In this document: positions 44,266-52,962 of the stretch, piece by piece | Numbering within the stretch: the first letter of the stretch is position 1 | Layout: the number at the start of each line of letters is the position of its first letter | Origin: Arthrobacter sp. HY1533 | Lineage (GTDB): Bacteria > Actinomycetota > Actinomycetes > Actinomycetales > Micrococcaceae | Direction of reading: 5' to 3' | Assembly: GCF_027568515.1 (NCBI RefSeq) | Contig: NZ_JANKZF010000005.1 | Location: 1-64,000, forward strand | Length of the DNA stretch: 64,000 bases | Program-made: the position numbers and the translations under genes | The notes under the pieces: generated by a model | Databases searched by the model: none | What the model saw: only the letters and a program-made list of their open reading frames with translations | Told to the model about the DNA's origin: nothing

Positions 44266-45957
44266 CTACGCTTTCGTTTCGAGAAGGGGTTCGGGCGTGC
44301 CGTGGTTGGCTTCTGCCCGGTTGTCAAAGTCGCCGATGCGGTCCTTGATGGTGCTGAAGTCAAAGGTTTTGGTGTTGCGGAAGCACATGAGCCAGCAAAC
44401 GATCGTGCTCACGGCATAGGCAACGAGCGAGCCCGAGAGCACCGCGTAGTCGTGCAGGAAGCCGATCGCGAACGGGGCCGCCGCAACCATGGCCACGACG
44501 GCAACGATCTTGGCCACTTTCAGCCCGAAGAAGCCGAACGCCATGAGGCCCAGGACCACACCGATGCCGGCAACGGACAGCACGTCCACCACAATTCCGG
44601 CGGGCCCGGCCATGGAGATCCAGCCAAAGCGCACGGGCAGGAACATGGCCAGGGCCACCAGGACTGAGACGGTGAACGCCTTGTTGGTGACCTTCTGCCA
44701 GTAGAAGCTGGCGATCACGGGGAACACCAGGGCACCCCAGAGCGCCCCGACAAACACCAGCAGGTCCAGGATGTTCAGCCGGCCGCTGGCAAAGTACAGG
44801 CCCGCGCCGGTGGCCACCACCATGGTGATGCGGCCTATGAACAGCATGGTCTTGGGGTTGGCCTTACCCTGCTTGGCAATGTTTTGGCCGTACACATCCG
44901 CCATCATGATGGAGGACATGGCGGACAAATCGGAGTCCGCCGTTGAGGACAGCGCCCCGATGATCATGATGAGGAAGACGCCCAGCAGCACGGGGTTCAG
45001 GTAGGTCGCAGCCATCTGCGGAATGAGGTTGTTCGTGTCCCCGTCCAGCGGTGCAACGCCGGCGTAGAGGGCCATGACACCGAGCATGCCGATGCCGATG
45101 ATGGTGGCACCGTAGCCCACGGTGGCGGTCACAAACGTCTTCTTGATGAGGTCCTCACGCACTGCAAACAACCGCTGCGCGATGGTCTGGTTGCCAATGG
45201 CGTAGGCCAGCACGGCGGCAATATAGGGGGCGCCCTGGTTCAGGAAGGCGTCGGAGGAGAAGAAGTTGGACTGCTGCGGGGTCAGGTTGGCAGCTCCCGT
45301 GACAAACATGTCGGGCCCGCCAGCGGCGAAGAACACCACGGGGATGATGATGACCACGGCGCCCAGCATGGCAAACACCTGGGCGGCGTCGGTCAGCACG
45401 GAGGCGCGGAAGCCGGACCACAGCGAGTACAGCAGGATCCCGCCGCCAATGAACACGATGCCCTGGGTGAAGCTGAAGGGCGAGAGCAGCGCAATCAGTG
45501 CGCCGCCTGCAATGAAGTTGGAGGTGATGCTGACCATCGAGCCCACGAGGTTGGAGCCGGCCAGCATGAGCTGGCTGGACTTGCCGTGCCTGGCGTATAT
45601 GACCTCCGCCAGGGTGTGGGCCTTGGGTGCCACGGCGCGGATGCGCTTGCCGAAGGGGTAGATGAACAGGATCATCAAGGCACCCCACAGGCCGTAGTGG
45701 ATGGGTCCGGAAATCCCGTAGGTGTAGCCGGAGGTGTCCGATGCGTACATCGACGATGCCCAGATCCACGTGGCGGTCATGCTTCCGGCCGAGATGCCAA
45801 ACCCGACCTTGTTTCCGGCGGTCATGTACCCGTCGGCGTTCTCATTCTTTCGGCCAATGAACACCGTCATCAGCAGTGTGCCGCCATAAAACAGCACGAG
45901 CAATGCAATTACAGTCCAACTTCCAAGCTGGTGGAGTCCTGCGCCATCCGGCACCAT
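44266..45957 (-). CDS. Sodium:solute symporter family transporter
   Basis: The 563-residue protein has about 13-14 membrane segments of the SSS family, with G-R-K-N-E-N-A-D-G-Y-M-T-A-G-N-K-V-G near residue 32 and S-S-T-A-D-S-D-L-S-A-M-S-S near the middle. The latter serine/threonine motif is part of the second sodium site. The start at 45957 (MVPDGAGL) has AGAGGA six bases upstream; the in-frame extension to 46170 is non-coding in composition. The substrate is unclear, and the closest recall is to urea- or proline-type members. It is followed by a 43-aa partner. Confidence 0.85.
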   Translation of the reverse strand: MVPDGAGLHQLGSWTVIALLVLFYGGTLLMTVFIGRKNENADGYMTAGNKVGFGISAGSMTATWIWASSMYASDTSGYTYGISGPIHYGLWGALMILFIYPFGKRIRAVAPKAHTLAEVIYARHGKSSQLMLAGSNLVGSMVSITSNFIAGGALIALLSPFSFTQGIVFIGGGILLYSLWSGFRASVLTDAAQVFAMLGAVVIIIPVVFFAAGGPDMFVTGAANLTPQQSNFFSSDAFLNQGAPYIAAVLAYAIGNQTIAQRLFAVREDLIKKTFVTATVGYGATIIGIGMLGVMALYAGVAPLDGDTNNLIPQMAATYLNPVLLGVFLIMIIGALSSTADSDLSAMSSIMMADVYGQNIAKQGKANPKTMLFIGRITMVVATGAGLYFASGRLNILDLLVFVGALWGALVFPVIASFYWQKVTNKAFTVSVLVALAMFLPVRFGWISMAGPAGIVVDVLSVAGIGVVLGLMAFGFFGLKVAKIVAVVAMVAAAPFAIGFLHDYAVLSGSLVAYAVSTIVCWLMCFRNTKTFDFSTIKDRIGDFDNRAEANHGTPEPLLETKA

Positions 45958-46353
45958 CAGTATCCTCTCGCTAGGGCGGAATTCACCGGCATTCCGCCGC
46001 CCTTCGACGTGCGCCGCCCAAAAGGGCCCAAGGAGCCCCTCGCGGGGCATAAGGCAATCCGGTGACGGACCGTAGCAGGCGCACTTTCCCGTCCGGGACC
46101 AGCCGCCAAACCCAGGCAGACGCATCTGCGGTGGCGGCCCAAAGTGACTCGCATCCAAGCGAAAATTCACTACCGGAAAATCTACGGCTGACGTTCAGCC
46201 GGCAACGGGACATGATAATTCGCAAAGGCAACAGTTGCCCGCGCGAACCAAACATTCCTTTCAACTGTAACAGCCCAAAAAAGCACAGTTGTGCACTTTA
46301 AGGGCGCCCAAGGGTAACGATGGTGCAACCATCGCCCCGCTTGTCCGCGGGGA
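45958..46353. other. Promoter and leader region of the symporter gene
   Basis: No gene is supported in these 396 bases. Two small inverted repeats may be regulatory: GGCAAC-A-GTTGCC (46227-46239) and GCACA-GT-TGTGC (46283-46294). A TATCAT-like -10 for leftward transcription lies near 46210-46216, which would give a leader of some 240 bases. A CGATGGT-gca-ACCATCG hairpin and the terminator of the next gene occupy 46319-46352. Confidence 0.45.
46335..46352 (-). terminator. Terminator-like hairpin after the PHP phosphoesterase gene
   Basis: CCCCGC (46335-46340) and GCGGGG (46347-46352) form a stem with a six-base loop directly after the stop codon of the minus-strand gene. A second hairpin, CGATGGT/ACCATCG, lies just beyond it. 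Confidence 0.5.
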
Positions 46354-47202
46354 CTAGGGCAGGTACGGGGCGGATCCCGATGCCGCGGCCAGGATGCTCT
46401 CCAGTGCGGCGGGGTCCGTCAGGTTTTCACCCAGCAGGTTGGGCTTGCCCCGCCCGTGGAAGTCAGAGGATCCCGTGGTGAAAAGCCCGCAGTCCCGCGC
46501 AAATTTGCGCAGCCATGCACGGCCCTCGGGCGGGTTGTCCCGGTGGTCGACCTCCAGGCCCAGCAGACCGGCGTCGACCATGTCATGGAAGACCTCCGGC
46601 GGCGCCACCCGGCCCCGGGCCGAGGCCATGGGGTGCGCAAAAACGGGCACCCCGCCGGCATCCCGGACCAGCTCCACGGCCAGCGCGGGATCTGCGGCGT
46701 AGTGGCTGACAAAGTAGCGCGAGCGCGACGTCAGGATGCCGGCAAAGGCCTCATTGCGGTCAGCCACGATCCCGGCGGCCACCAGGGCATCGGCAATGTG
46801 CGGCCGGCCTACCGTGGCGCCGGGGGCCAGGTGCGCGCTGACGTCGTCCCAGTTCAGCGGGTAGTCCTCGGCGAGGCGTTCCACCATGCGCTCGGCACGG
46901 GTCATGCGTGCTTCCTTGGCCCTGGTGATCTCCTCCAACAGCGCCGGGTTGGCGGGGTCATGGAGGTAGCACAGCAGGTGGACGCTGATGCCCTGCCTGG
47001 TCTTGCAGGAAATTTCCATGCCGGGAAGCAGGCCAACGCCGTGCACCCGGGCTGCGGCGAGCGCCTCCGTCCAGCCGTCGGTGGAATCGTGGTCCGTCAG
47101 CGCCAGGACATCCAGGCGTGCTGCCGCGGCGGCGGCCACGAGCTCGGCCGGGGGCTGCGTGCCGTCGGAAATATTGGAATGCGCATGCAAATCGATCCTC
47201 AC
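46354..47202 (-). CDS. PHP-domain metal-dependent phosphoesterase (RNase AM/TrpH-like)
   Basis: The 282-residue protein has the PHP fold: M-R-I-D-L-H-A-H-S-N-I-S-D-G-T at the N-terminus, A-L-T-D-H-D-S near residue 35, G-M-E-I-S near 61, G-V-P-V-F-A-H-P near 185 and a C-terminal S-S-D-F-H-G. These His/Asp ligands bind three metals. E. coli homologues cut 3',5'-nucleoside bisphosphates and short 5' RNA ends. It is divergent from the aminopeptidase gene. Confidence 0.9.
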   Translation of the reverse strand: MRIDLHAHSNISDGTQPPAELVAAAAAARLDVLALTDHDSTDGWTEALAAARVHGVGLLPGMEISCKTRQGISVHLLCYLHDPANPALLEEITRAKEARMTRAERMVERLAEDYPLNWDDVSAHLAPGATVGRPHIADALVAAGIVADRNEAFAGILTSRSRYFVSHYAADPALAVELVRDAGGVPVFAHPMASARGRVAPPEVFHDMVDAGLLGLEVDHRDNPPEGRAWLRKFARDCGLFTTGSSDFHGRGKPNLLGENLTDPAALESILAAASGSAPYLP

Positions 47203-47307
47203 AGCCCAAGCCTACGTCCGTTGCATGCCCGCATGCCGTGCGGCGCACCACCCGGGCTGTGGCCTGCGTCCTTTGTCCCGCGGCGCCTGCGGTGGGAGAC
47301 TTAAGGG

Positions 47308-48882
47308 GTGAACCAGACTGAGCAAACCTCCGCGCACACCGACCCTTCCAACGAGCAGCCCCTTGAGGAGCGCGTGAACAACCGTTCACAGCGCCCCGAC
47401 TCGGACGCCTTCCGCACGTTCATGGCCGCCAACTGGGCGCCGTCCTCGGCCGAACTGCCCGCCCGCGACGAGGTGGCAGACCACGCCGCCCGCCGCCGCG
47501 TCGCCATTTCCGCGCAGTTCCCGGGCGAACGCCTGGTCATCCCGGCAGGCCCGCTCAAGGTCCGCTCCAACGACTGCGACTACCGCTTCCGCCCGCACTC
47601 CGCGTTCGCACACCTGACGGGCCTGGGCGTGGACCACGAGCCCGACGCCGTGCTGGTGCTGGACCCGGTGGCCGAGGGCGAGGGCGACAACGGCTCCAAC
47701 CACGCCGCCACCCTGTACTTCCGTCCCATGGCCGGCCGCGACACCAAGGCGTTCTACGCCGATGCCCGCAGCGGCGAGTTCTGGATTGGCCGCCGCCCCA
47801 CACTGCCCGAGTTCGAAGCCAAGCTGGGCCTGCCCACGGCAGATGTGACCGAGCTGGAAGTTGCCATCACCAAGAACGTCGGCGAGACCTCCGTGGGTGG
47901 CACGTCCATCCGCCTGGTGCGCAAGGTCGACGAGAACATTGACGCCCTCGTGGACACGGCCCGCTACAACACCTCGGCAAACCCGGACGCGATGGACTTT
48001 GAGAAGCTGGACGACCTCGATGGCAAACTCACCGAGGCACTCTCCGAGCTGCGCCTGATCAAGGACGCCTGGGAAATCGAGCAGATGAAGGGCGCAGTTG
48101 CCGCCACCATCAACGGCTTCGAGGACATCGTGAAGTCCCTGCCGCGCGCCGTCGCCCACAAGCGCGGCGAGCGTGTTGTTGAGGGTGCATTCTTTGCCCG
48201 TGCCCGCGAGGAAGGCAACGAGCTGGGCTACGACACCATCGCCGCCGGCGGAAACAACGCCACCGTGCTGCACTGGAACCGCAACACCGGCACCGTCAAC
48301 GAGGGCGAGCTGCTCCTGGTGGACGCCGGCGTCGAGGGCGATTCCCTCTACACCGCGGACATCACCCGCACCATCCCCGTCAACGGAACGTTCTCCGAGA
48401 CGCAGCGCAAGATCTACCAGGCAGTGCTGGATGCAGCCGACGCAGCCTTCGCCGTGGCCGTCCCAGGGCGCACGTTCCGCGAAGTGCACGCCGCCGCCAT
48501 GGTGGTCCTGGCCGACCGCCTTTCCGCATGGGGCCTGCTGCCCGTTTCCGCCGAGGTGGCCCTGTCCGCCCAGGGCCAGCACCACCGCCGCTGGATGCCG
48601 CACGGCACCAGCCACCACCTGGGCCTTGACGTGCACGACTGCGCACAGGCCCGTGCCGAAATGTACGTTGACGGCATCATCACCGAAGGCATGGTCTTCA
48701 CCATTGAGCCCGGCCTGTACTTCAAGGAAGAGGACCTGGCCATCCCGGCCGAGTTCCGCGGCATTGGCGTGCGCATCGAGGACGACATCCTGATCACGGC
48801 CAACGGCCCGGTCAACTTGAGCGCTGCACTCCCCCGCACCCCGGACGACGTCGAGGCCTGGATGGCACGCCTCTCCGGCTAG
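47308..48882 (+). CDS. Aminopeptidase P family (Xaa-Pro) metallopeptidase
   Basis: The 524-residue protein has an N-terminal creatinase-like domain and a C-terminal pita-bread catalytic domain. Metal ligands are seen in L-L-V-D-A-G-V, T-A-D-I-T-R-T, H-G-T-S-H-H-L-G-L-D-V-H-D, M-V-F-T-I-E-P-G-L and G-V-R-I-E-D-D. It releases N-terminal residues before proline. The start is GTG 47308, and the first 30 residues are hydrophilic and probably variable. Confidence 0.93.
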   Translation: MNQTEQTSAHTDPSNEQPLEERVNNRSQRPDSDAFRTFMAANWAPSSAELPARDEVADHAARRRVAISAQFPGERLVIPAGPLKVRSNDCDYRFRPHSAFAHLTGLGVDHEPDAVLVLDPVAEGEGDNGSNHAATLYFRPMAGRDTKAFYADARSGEFWIGRRPTLPEFEAKLGLPTADVTELEVAITKNVGETSVGGTSIRLVRKVDENIDALVDTARYNTSANPDAMDFEKLDDLDGKLTEALSELRLIKDAWEIEQMKGAVAATINGFEDIVKSLPRAVAHKRGERVVEGAFFARAREEGNELGYDTIAAGGNNATVLHWNRNTGTVNEGELLLVDAGVEGDSLYTADITRTIPVNGTFSETQRKIYQAVLDAADAAFAVAVPGRTFREVHAAAMVVLADRLSAWGLLPVSAEVALSAQGQHHRRWMPHGTSHHLGLDVHDCAQARAEMYVDGIITEGMVFTIEPGLYFKEEDLAIPAEFRGIGVRIEDDILITANGPVNLSAALPRTPDDVEAWMARLSG

Positions 48883-48898
48883 CCTCTTGCAGTCCCAA

Positions 48899-48950
48899 AC
48901 GGCGGCACCCGCCTTTCGCATCAAGCGGAAGGCAGGTGCCGCCGTCGTTT
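48899..48950 (+). terminator. Terminator hairpin after the aminopeptidase gene
   Basis: ACGGCGGCACC (48899-48909) pairs with GGTGCCGCCGT (48935-48945), with an inner GCCTT/AAGGC stem, followed by CGTTT. Confidence 0.75.
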
Positions 48951-48980
48951 ACCCCCTCGACCAACCCCCGACCAACCCCC

Positions 48981-49073
48981 GACGCCGCATCACTTAACGT
49001 CGTGTTTTCGGGAACGCTCCCGCAATCATTGCGGGAGCGTTGGGCAAAAGGGGACGTTAAGTGATGCCGCGTC
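48981..49073. repeat. Two-tier palindromic element, copy 1
   Basis: Outer arms GACGCCGCATCACTTAACGT-C (48981-49001) and GACGTTAAGTGATGCCGCGT-C (49053-49073) enclose an inner perfect stem AACGCTCCCGCAAT / ATTGCGGGAGCGTT (49013-49041) with one central base. The outer arm and inner stem recur, slightly changed, at 54099-54223. It lies between the convergent aminopeptidase and regulator genes. Confidence 0.9.
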
Positions 49074-49096
49074 CGGGGGGCTTCGCAGCACCTCGG

Positions 49097-49402
49097 CTAG
49101 TATTCATCGGTGAGCGGGACCCCTTCAATCAGGGCCTTGAGCGCGGCAACGTGCCCGTCGTAGGCTGCCCGGCCCTCGGCCGTCAACGCCGCCCACGTCT
49201 TAACCCGTCCCCTGCCGGTGGGCTTGCTGAGCACCATGTAGCCCGCGTCCTCGAGAACCTTGAGCTGCTTGCTGGCCACTGAGTCGGCCACGCCGAGCAT
49301 GTCCCTGATGGTGCCGAACTCGGCCTGGTCCAGGGTGCGCAGGAAGGCGCAGATGCGGAGGCGGTTCGGGGCGTGGATGACTTCATTCAGGCCCGGCGTC
49401 AC
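49097..49402 (-). CDS. Winged-helix transcriptional regulator (HTH_34/MarR-like)
   Basis: The 101-residue protein is one winged-helix domain: N-R-L-R-I-C-A-F-L-R near residue 13, F-G-T-I-R-D-M-L-G-V-A-D-S-V-A-S-K-Q-L-K-V-L-E-D-A-G-Y as helices 2-3, and K-P-T-G-R-G-R-V-K-T-W as the wing. This type usually represses a membrane-protein operon. The GTG start overlaps the stop of the membrane-protein gene upstream by four bases, so the pair is co-translated. It likely binds the GGAAAGT operator at 49858-49888. Confidence 0.85.
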   Translation of the reverse strand: MTPGLNEVIHAPNRLRICAFLRTLDQAEFGTIRDMLGVADSVASKQLKVLEDAGYMVLSKPTGRGRVKTWAALTAEGRAAYDGHVAALKALIEGVPLTDEY

Positions 49403-49854
49403 GGCATTGACCGAAGCTGGGCGCGCAGGGCCGTGTCAAAGAAGCGGCCGAAGACGTTCACGGCAACAAAGACAATGGCCCCGGCCAGCCACGCAGGCCA
49501 AACGAGGCCGTGCGCCGCATGAAGGTAGTACGGACCAACAAGGCAGGCCACCATGATGACCATGAGCGGCACTGTCCACCAGCTGGCCCTGCCGGCCTTG
49601 AGACCGTTGATCCACACGCCCGTTTTTTGCTTGTAGGCGCCCATGAGGATGCCGAGCCCAATGAAGTAGAGCAGGGAAACGCCGATCATCACAGCTGTGC
49701 CGCCTGCGGTCACGGCAACCACGAACGCGGCGGCCAGCAGCCCCAGTGCGGGGTGGTACCACCAGGGCGTGACGAGGCGGTCGGCGGCTTTGCCACGCGC
49801 CCCCGCGATGGCATCGAGGGCTTCGTGTGCTTCACTGGTCGATTGGTTTTCCAT
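49399..49854 (-). CDS. Small integral membrane protein linked to a regulator
   Basis: The 151-residue protein has a hydrophilic N-terminal 30 residues and four hydrophobic segments (about 33-52, 55-72, 92-110 and 117-134). No enzyme motif is visible. It is the first gene of a two-gene unit with a winged-helix regulator. Similar pairs are common in Gram-positive bacteria, but their role is not known to me. A GGAAAGT-repeat operator lies directly before its ATG. Confidence 0.75.
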   Translation of the reverse strand: MENQSTSEAHEALDAIAGARGKAADRLVTPWWYHPALGLLAAAFVVAVTAGGTAVMIGVSLLYFIGLGILMGAYKQKTGVWINGLKAGRASWWTVPLMVIMVACLVGPYYLHAAHGLVWPAWLAGAIVFVAVNVFGRFFDTALRAQLRSMP

Positions 49855-49857
49855 AGT

Positions 49858-49888
49858 GGAAAGTCAATCACTTTCCATGCCGGAAAGT
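49858..49888 (-). promoter_or_regulatory. GGAAAGT operator before the membrane-protein/regulator pair
   Basis: GGAAAGT (49858-49864), ACTTTCC (49870-49876) and GGAAAGT (49882-49888) alternate in orientation at 12-base steps, starting four bases before the ATG at 49854. Binding of the winged-helix protein here would give autoregulation. Confidence 0.75.
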
Positions 49889-49975
49889 CAATGCGGCATC
49901 GGGGCCTGATGAGTCGTCCCAGCAATTCCGTTGGACGGCAGATGTGGGTGTTGCCCGCCCCAACCCGCAGATGGA

Positions 49976-50041
49976 AAATGCCGCCGTTACTGACAATTGC
50001 CACCACCACATGGGCGGCAATTGCCAGCAACGGCGGCATTT
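49976..50041. terminator. Two-tier palindrome after the stress-protein gene
   Basis: Outer arms AAATGCCGCCGTT (49976-49988) and AACGGCGGCATTT (50029-50041) enclose CAATTGCC (49994-50001) and GGCAATTG (50016-50023). It lies 12 bases beyond the stop codon of the minus-strand gene and is a likely terminator for it. Confidence 0.75.
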
Positions 50042-50053
50042 CTGCGCCGTGAA

Positions 50054-50959
50054 CTACTTTTCCGGGTTCTCCGTGGCTGCGGGGGCGGCCGGGGAGTCGG
50101 TCTCGGCCGGCGCTGCAGGCGCGGCAGGGGCCGGGGCAGCCGGGGCGGGAGCCGGTGCCGGTTCCACGCGGATGCCGTACTGCGGGCGGCCATCGGGCAG
50201 GTCGGGGAACTGGCCGCGGCGCGGACCGTCCAGCGGGGCCTGGCCCGGGCGGTCCTGGCTGTCGCCCTGCGCGGCCGGGGTGCCCTGGCCCGCAGCGTCG
50301 CCCTCGCCTGCCGGGTTGGCCGGCGCATAGGGGTCGTGCCAGCCTTCGGGGCGGGTGGGTGCGGGGCCTGCGGCCGGGGGCTGGACCGGCGGACGGTAGC
50401 CGCCCTGGCCCTGGAAGCCCTGGCCCGGGTGGTTCTGTCCGGGGCGGACCGCGTTGGAATTCATGGGCAGCTGGGCCAGCAGTCGGCGGGCCTCGCCGGC
50501 CACATCCGGGGTGACAATGACGTCGTAGCTGCTGGCCAGGACCTGGTTGGTCGAGGTGAAGTCGCGCTTGCCGCGCTGGGCCGCGTAGCCAATGATCGCG
50601 AAGAGCATCCACAGGGCAGCGCCCAGGAGCACAGAGGTCATGACGTTCAGCGGGGCCTGGCCGGCGTTGGCGGCCGAGTCAAAGAACGAGAGCATGACGC
50701 CAATGAACAGACCAAACCATGCACCCGTCATGGCGCCTGTCAGGGCAACGCGAGGGTAGTTGAGCCTGCCGGTGACACGCTCCACGATCTTCAGGTCGTT
50801 GCCCACAATGGAGACATGCTGGACGGGGAACTTCTCATCCGCCAGGTAGTCAACCGCCTTCTGTGCATCCAGATAGGAGGTGTAGGAGCCAATGGTTTCC
50901 CCAGTGGGAACCGTGCGGGCCTCGTCCATGGGTCGGGTGCGTCCAAAAAGGTTTGCCAT
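50054..50959 (-). CDS. General stress protein 17M-like membrane protein with Pro/Ala-rich tail
   Basis: The first ~160 of about 301 residues resemble the YflT/heat-induced stress protein family: I-G-S-Y-T-S-Y-L-D-A-Q-K-A-V-D-Y-L-A-D near residue 23, V-S-I-V-G-N-D-L near 50, and two hydrophobic segments (G-A-M-T-G-A-W-F-G-L-F and V-L-L-G-A-A-L-W-M-L-F). The rest is low-complexity, rich in Pro, Gly and Ala, ending P-A-P-A-P-A-A-P. The start is ambiguous between 50968 and 50959. It is divergent from the MgtE-N/CBS gene. The function is unknown. Confidence 0.75.
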   Translation of the reverse strand: MANLFGRTRPMDEARTVPTGETIGSYTSYLDAQKAVDYLADEKFPVQHVSIVGNDLKIVERVTGRLNYPRVALTGAMTGAWFGLFIGVMLSFFDSAANAGQAPLNVMTSVLLGAALWMLFAIIGYAAQRGKRDFTSTNQVLASSYDVIVTPDVAGEARRLLAQLPMNSNAVRPGQNHPGQGFQGQGGYRPPVQPPAAGPAPTRPEGWHDPYAPANPAGEGDAAGQGTPAAQGDSQDRPGQAPLDGPRRGQFPDLPDGRPQYGIRVEPAPAPAPAAPAPAAPAAPAETDSPAAPAATENPEK

Positions 50960-51094
50960 GCTTCCCATTGTTCACCATGTTCCTGCACATTTGCTGGAGT
51001 ATCGCTGGAGGTGAAATGGACGGCCCATGACAGCGGCACCGTGCGGCGGGGCAAAGTTTGGGATATTGCCCGAAGGGGGAAGTAGCCTGTAACT

Positions 51095-52378
51095 GTGAGC
51101 ACTCAAACTACGCGCATTTTTGTCGCCCGACTCCTGGGCCTGGATGTCTTCGACCCCATTGGGGACCGGCTCGGGAAACTGCGCGACGTTGTGGTGCTGG
51201 GCCGCGGCCCCAACACGGCCCCGCACGCAGTCGGCATCGTCGTGGAGGTCCCGGGCAAGAAGCGCGTCTTCGTGCCCATGACCCGCCTGACCTCCATGGA
51301 CCAGTCGCAGATCATCTGCACCGGCCTGGTCAACCTGCGCCGCTTCGAGCAGCGCGGCGCCGAACAGCTCGTGGTGGGCAACATCTTTGACCGCAAGGTG
51401 GCGCTTGTGGACGGCAGCGGCTTTGCCGTCATCGAGGACATCGCCATGGACCAGCAGCGCAACGGCGACTGGCTCGTGACCAAGCTGTTCGTTCGCCGTG
51501 GCTCCTCCACCTCACGCCTGCGCGGGCTGCGGCGCGGCCACACCATGCTCATCGACTGGGCCGAAGCCCGTGCCGACGAGTCCGCGGAACCGCAGAGCGC
51601 CACGGGATTCGTTGCCGCCCACGAGGACCTCAAGCCCGCCGACTTCGCCGATGCCCTGCAGGAAATGAGCGACCAGCGCCGCGTGGAGGTTGCCGGCGAG
51701 CTGCAGGATGAACGCCTGGCCGACATCATGTCCGAGCTGCCGGAGGACGACCAGGTCACCCTGCTCTCGGCCCTGGACAACGAACGTGCCGCCGACGTCC
51801 TGGAGGAAATGGACCCCGACGACGCCGCCGACCTCCTGGCCGATCTCCCCCAGGCCAAGGCCGAGGAGCTGCTGCTGCTCATGGAGCCCGACGAAGCCAA
51901 GGACGTCCGCCGCCTGCTCCAGTACGCCGAGGGAACAGCCGGCGCGCTCATGACCCCCGTGCCCGTGATCCTGCCCCCGGAAGCCACCGTGGCCGAGGCG
52001 CTGGCCCACGTCCGCAGCGAGGACCTCTCCCCCGCACTGGCCTCAGCCATCTTCATTTGCCGGCCCCCGCTGGAAACCCCCACGGGCCGGCTGCTGGGCG
52101 TGGTCCACATCCAGCAGCTGCTCCGCAGCGCCCCGCCGGAACAGTTGGGCACCATCGTGGACAAGAACCTTGAGCCGGTGTCCGACCAGGACGACATCAG
52201 CACGGTCAGCCACATCATGGCCTCCTACAACCTGAACTCCCTCCCCGTGGTCAACAAGGAGGGCCGCCTGGTGGGCGCCGTGACCGTCGATGACCTGCTT
52301 GACCACCTGCTGCCGGAAGACTGGCGCACCCACGAGGACGGCGCCCCGTTCAGGAAGCTGGGAGGACGCATTGGCTGA
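51095..52378 (+). CDS. MgtE N-terminal/CBS domain protein without the channel domain
   Basis: The 427-residue protein has a PRC-barrel-like N-terminus (residues 5-150), an MgtE-N superhelix (about 190-295, repeated L-x-x-L-x-x-E and D-P-D-D-A-A-D-L-L-A-D-L-P) and two CBS motifs up to residue 415 (N-S-L-P-V-V-N-K-E-G-R-L-V-G-A-V-T-V-D-D-L). In true MgtE channels five membrane helices follow; here the protein ends. It may sense Mg2+ or nucleotides and act on a partner such as the DUF1003 membrane protein encoded next. Start GTG 51095. Confidence 0.88.
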   Translation: MSTQTTRIFVARLLGLDVFDPIGDRLGKLRDVVVLGRGPNTAPHAVGIVVEVPGKKRVFVPMTRLTSMDQSQIICTGLVNLRRFEQRGAEQLVVGNIFDRKVALVDGSGFAVIEDIAMDQQRNGDWLVTKLFVRRGSSTSRLRGLRRGHTMLIDWAEARADESAEPQSATGFVAAHEDLKPADFADALQEMSDQRRVEVAGELQDERLADIMSELPEDDQVTLLSALDNERAADVLEEMDPDDAADLLADLPQAKAEELLLLMEPDEAKDVRRLLQYAEGTAGALMTPVPVILPPEATVAEALAHVRSEDLSPALASAIFICRPPLETPTGRLLGVVHIQQLLRSAPPEQLGTIVDKNLEPVSDQDDISTVSHIMASYNLNSLPVVNKEGRLVGAVTVDDLLDHLLPEDWRTHEDGAPFRKLGGRIG

Positions 52379-52955
52379 GCGGCACCACACCAAGGGCGGC
52401 GGCCTTGACACGCCCATGGAGCTGCGGTCCCGGCTCCTGCCCAACCTGACCAGCGACCCGGACTTCTTCGGGCGCTTTGCCGAGCGCTTTGCCCGCTACA
52501 TGGGCACCGCCAACTTCCTGCTCTACATGACCATCTTTGTGGTGGTCTGGATTGCCATCAACGTCATTGGCCTGTTTGGCCTGCAGTGGGACCCCTACCC
52601 GTTCATCCTGCTGAACCTGTTCTTCTCCACCCAGGCCTCCTACGCGGCACCCCTGATTCTGCTCGCCCAGAACCGCCAGGACGACCGCGACCGCGTCCAG
52701 ATTGAGCAGGACCGTTCCCGCAACGAGCGCAACCTGGCCGACACCGAATACCTGACCCGCGAGGTTGCGGCCCTGCGCATCACGCTTCGCGAGGTGGCCA
52801 CGCGCGACTTCGTCCGCTCCGAGCTGCGCAGCCTCCTGGAGGAACTCATCGCACTCCAGGACGAGGACGGCGCCGTCGAATCCCGCGACGGCCAGCGCAA
52901 CCCCGCCACCACCAGCATGAAGACGGTCTCCCCCAAGCGGACCGCAAACCCCTAA
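52371..52955 (+). CDS. DUF1003 domain membrane protein
   Basis: The 194-residue protein has the DUF1003 core: F-A-R-Y-M-G-T-A-N-F-L-L-Y-M-T, two membrane helices (about residues 47-65 and 75-95) with N-L-F-F-S-T-Q-A-S-Y-A-A-P-L-I-L-L-A-Q-N-R, then a charged helical tail with D-R-x-x-x-E-x-D-R. TTG 52371 is chosen since GGAGG lies five bases upstream; it overlaps the MgtE-N gene by eight bases. The arrangement suggests a joint complex. Confidence 0.85.
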   Translation: MAERHHTKGGGLDTPMELRSRLLPNLTSDPDFFGRFAERFARYMGTANFLLYMTIFVVVWIAINVIGLFGLQWDPYPFILLNLFFSTQASYAAPLILLAQNRQDDRDRVQIEQDRSRNERNLADTEYLTREVAALRITLREVATRDFVRSELRSLLEELIALQDEDGAVESRDGQRNPATTSMKTVSPKRTANP

Positions 52956-52962
52956 GGCACCC

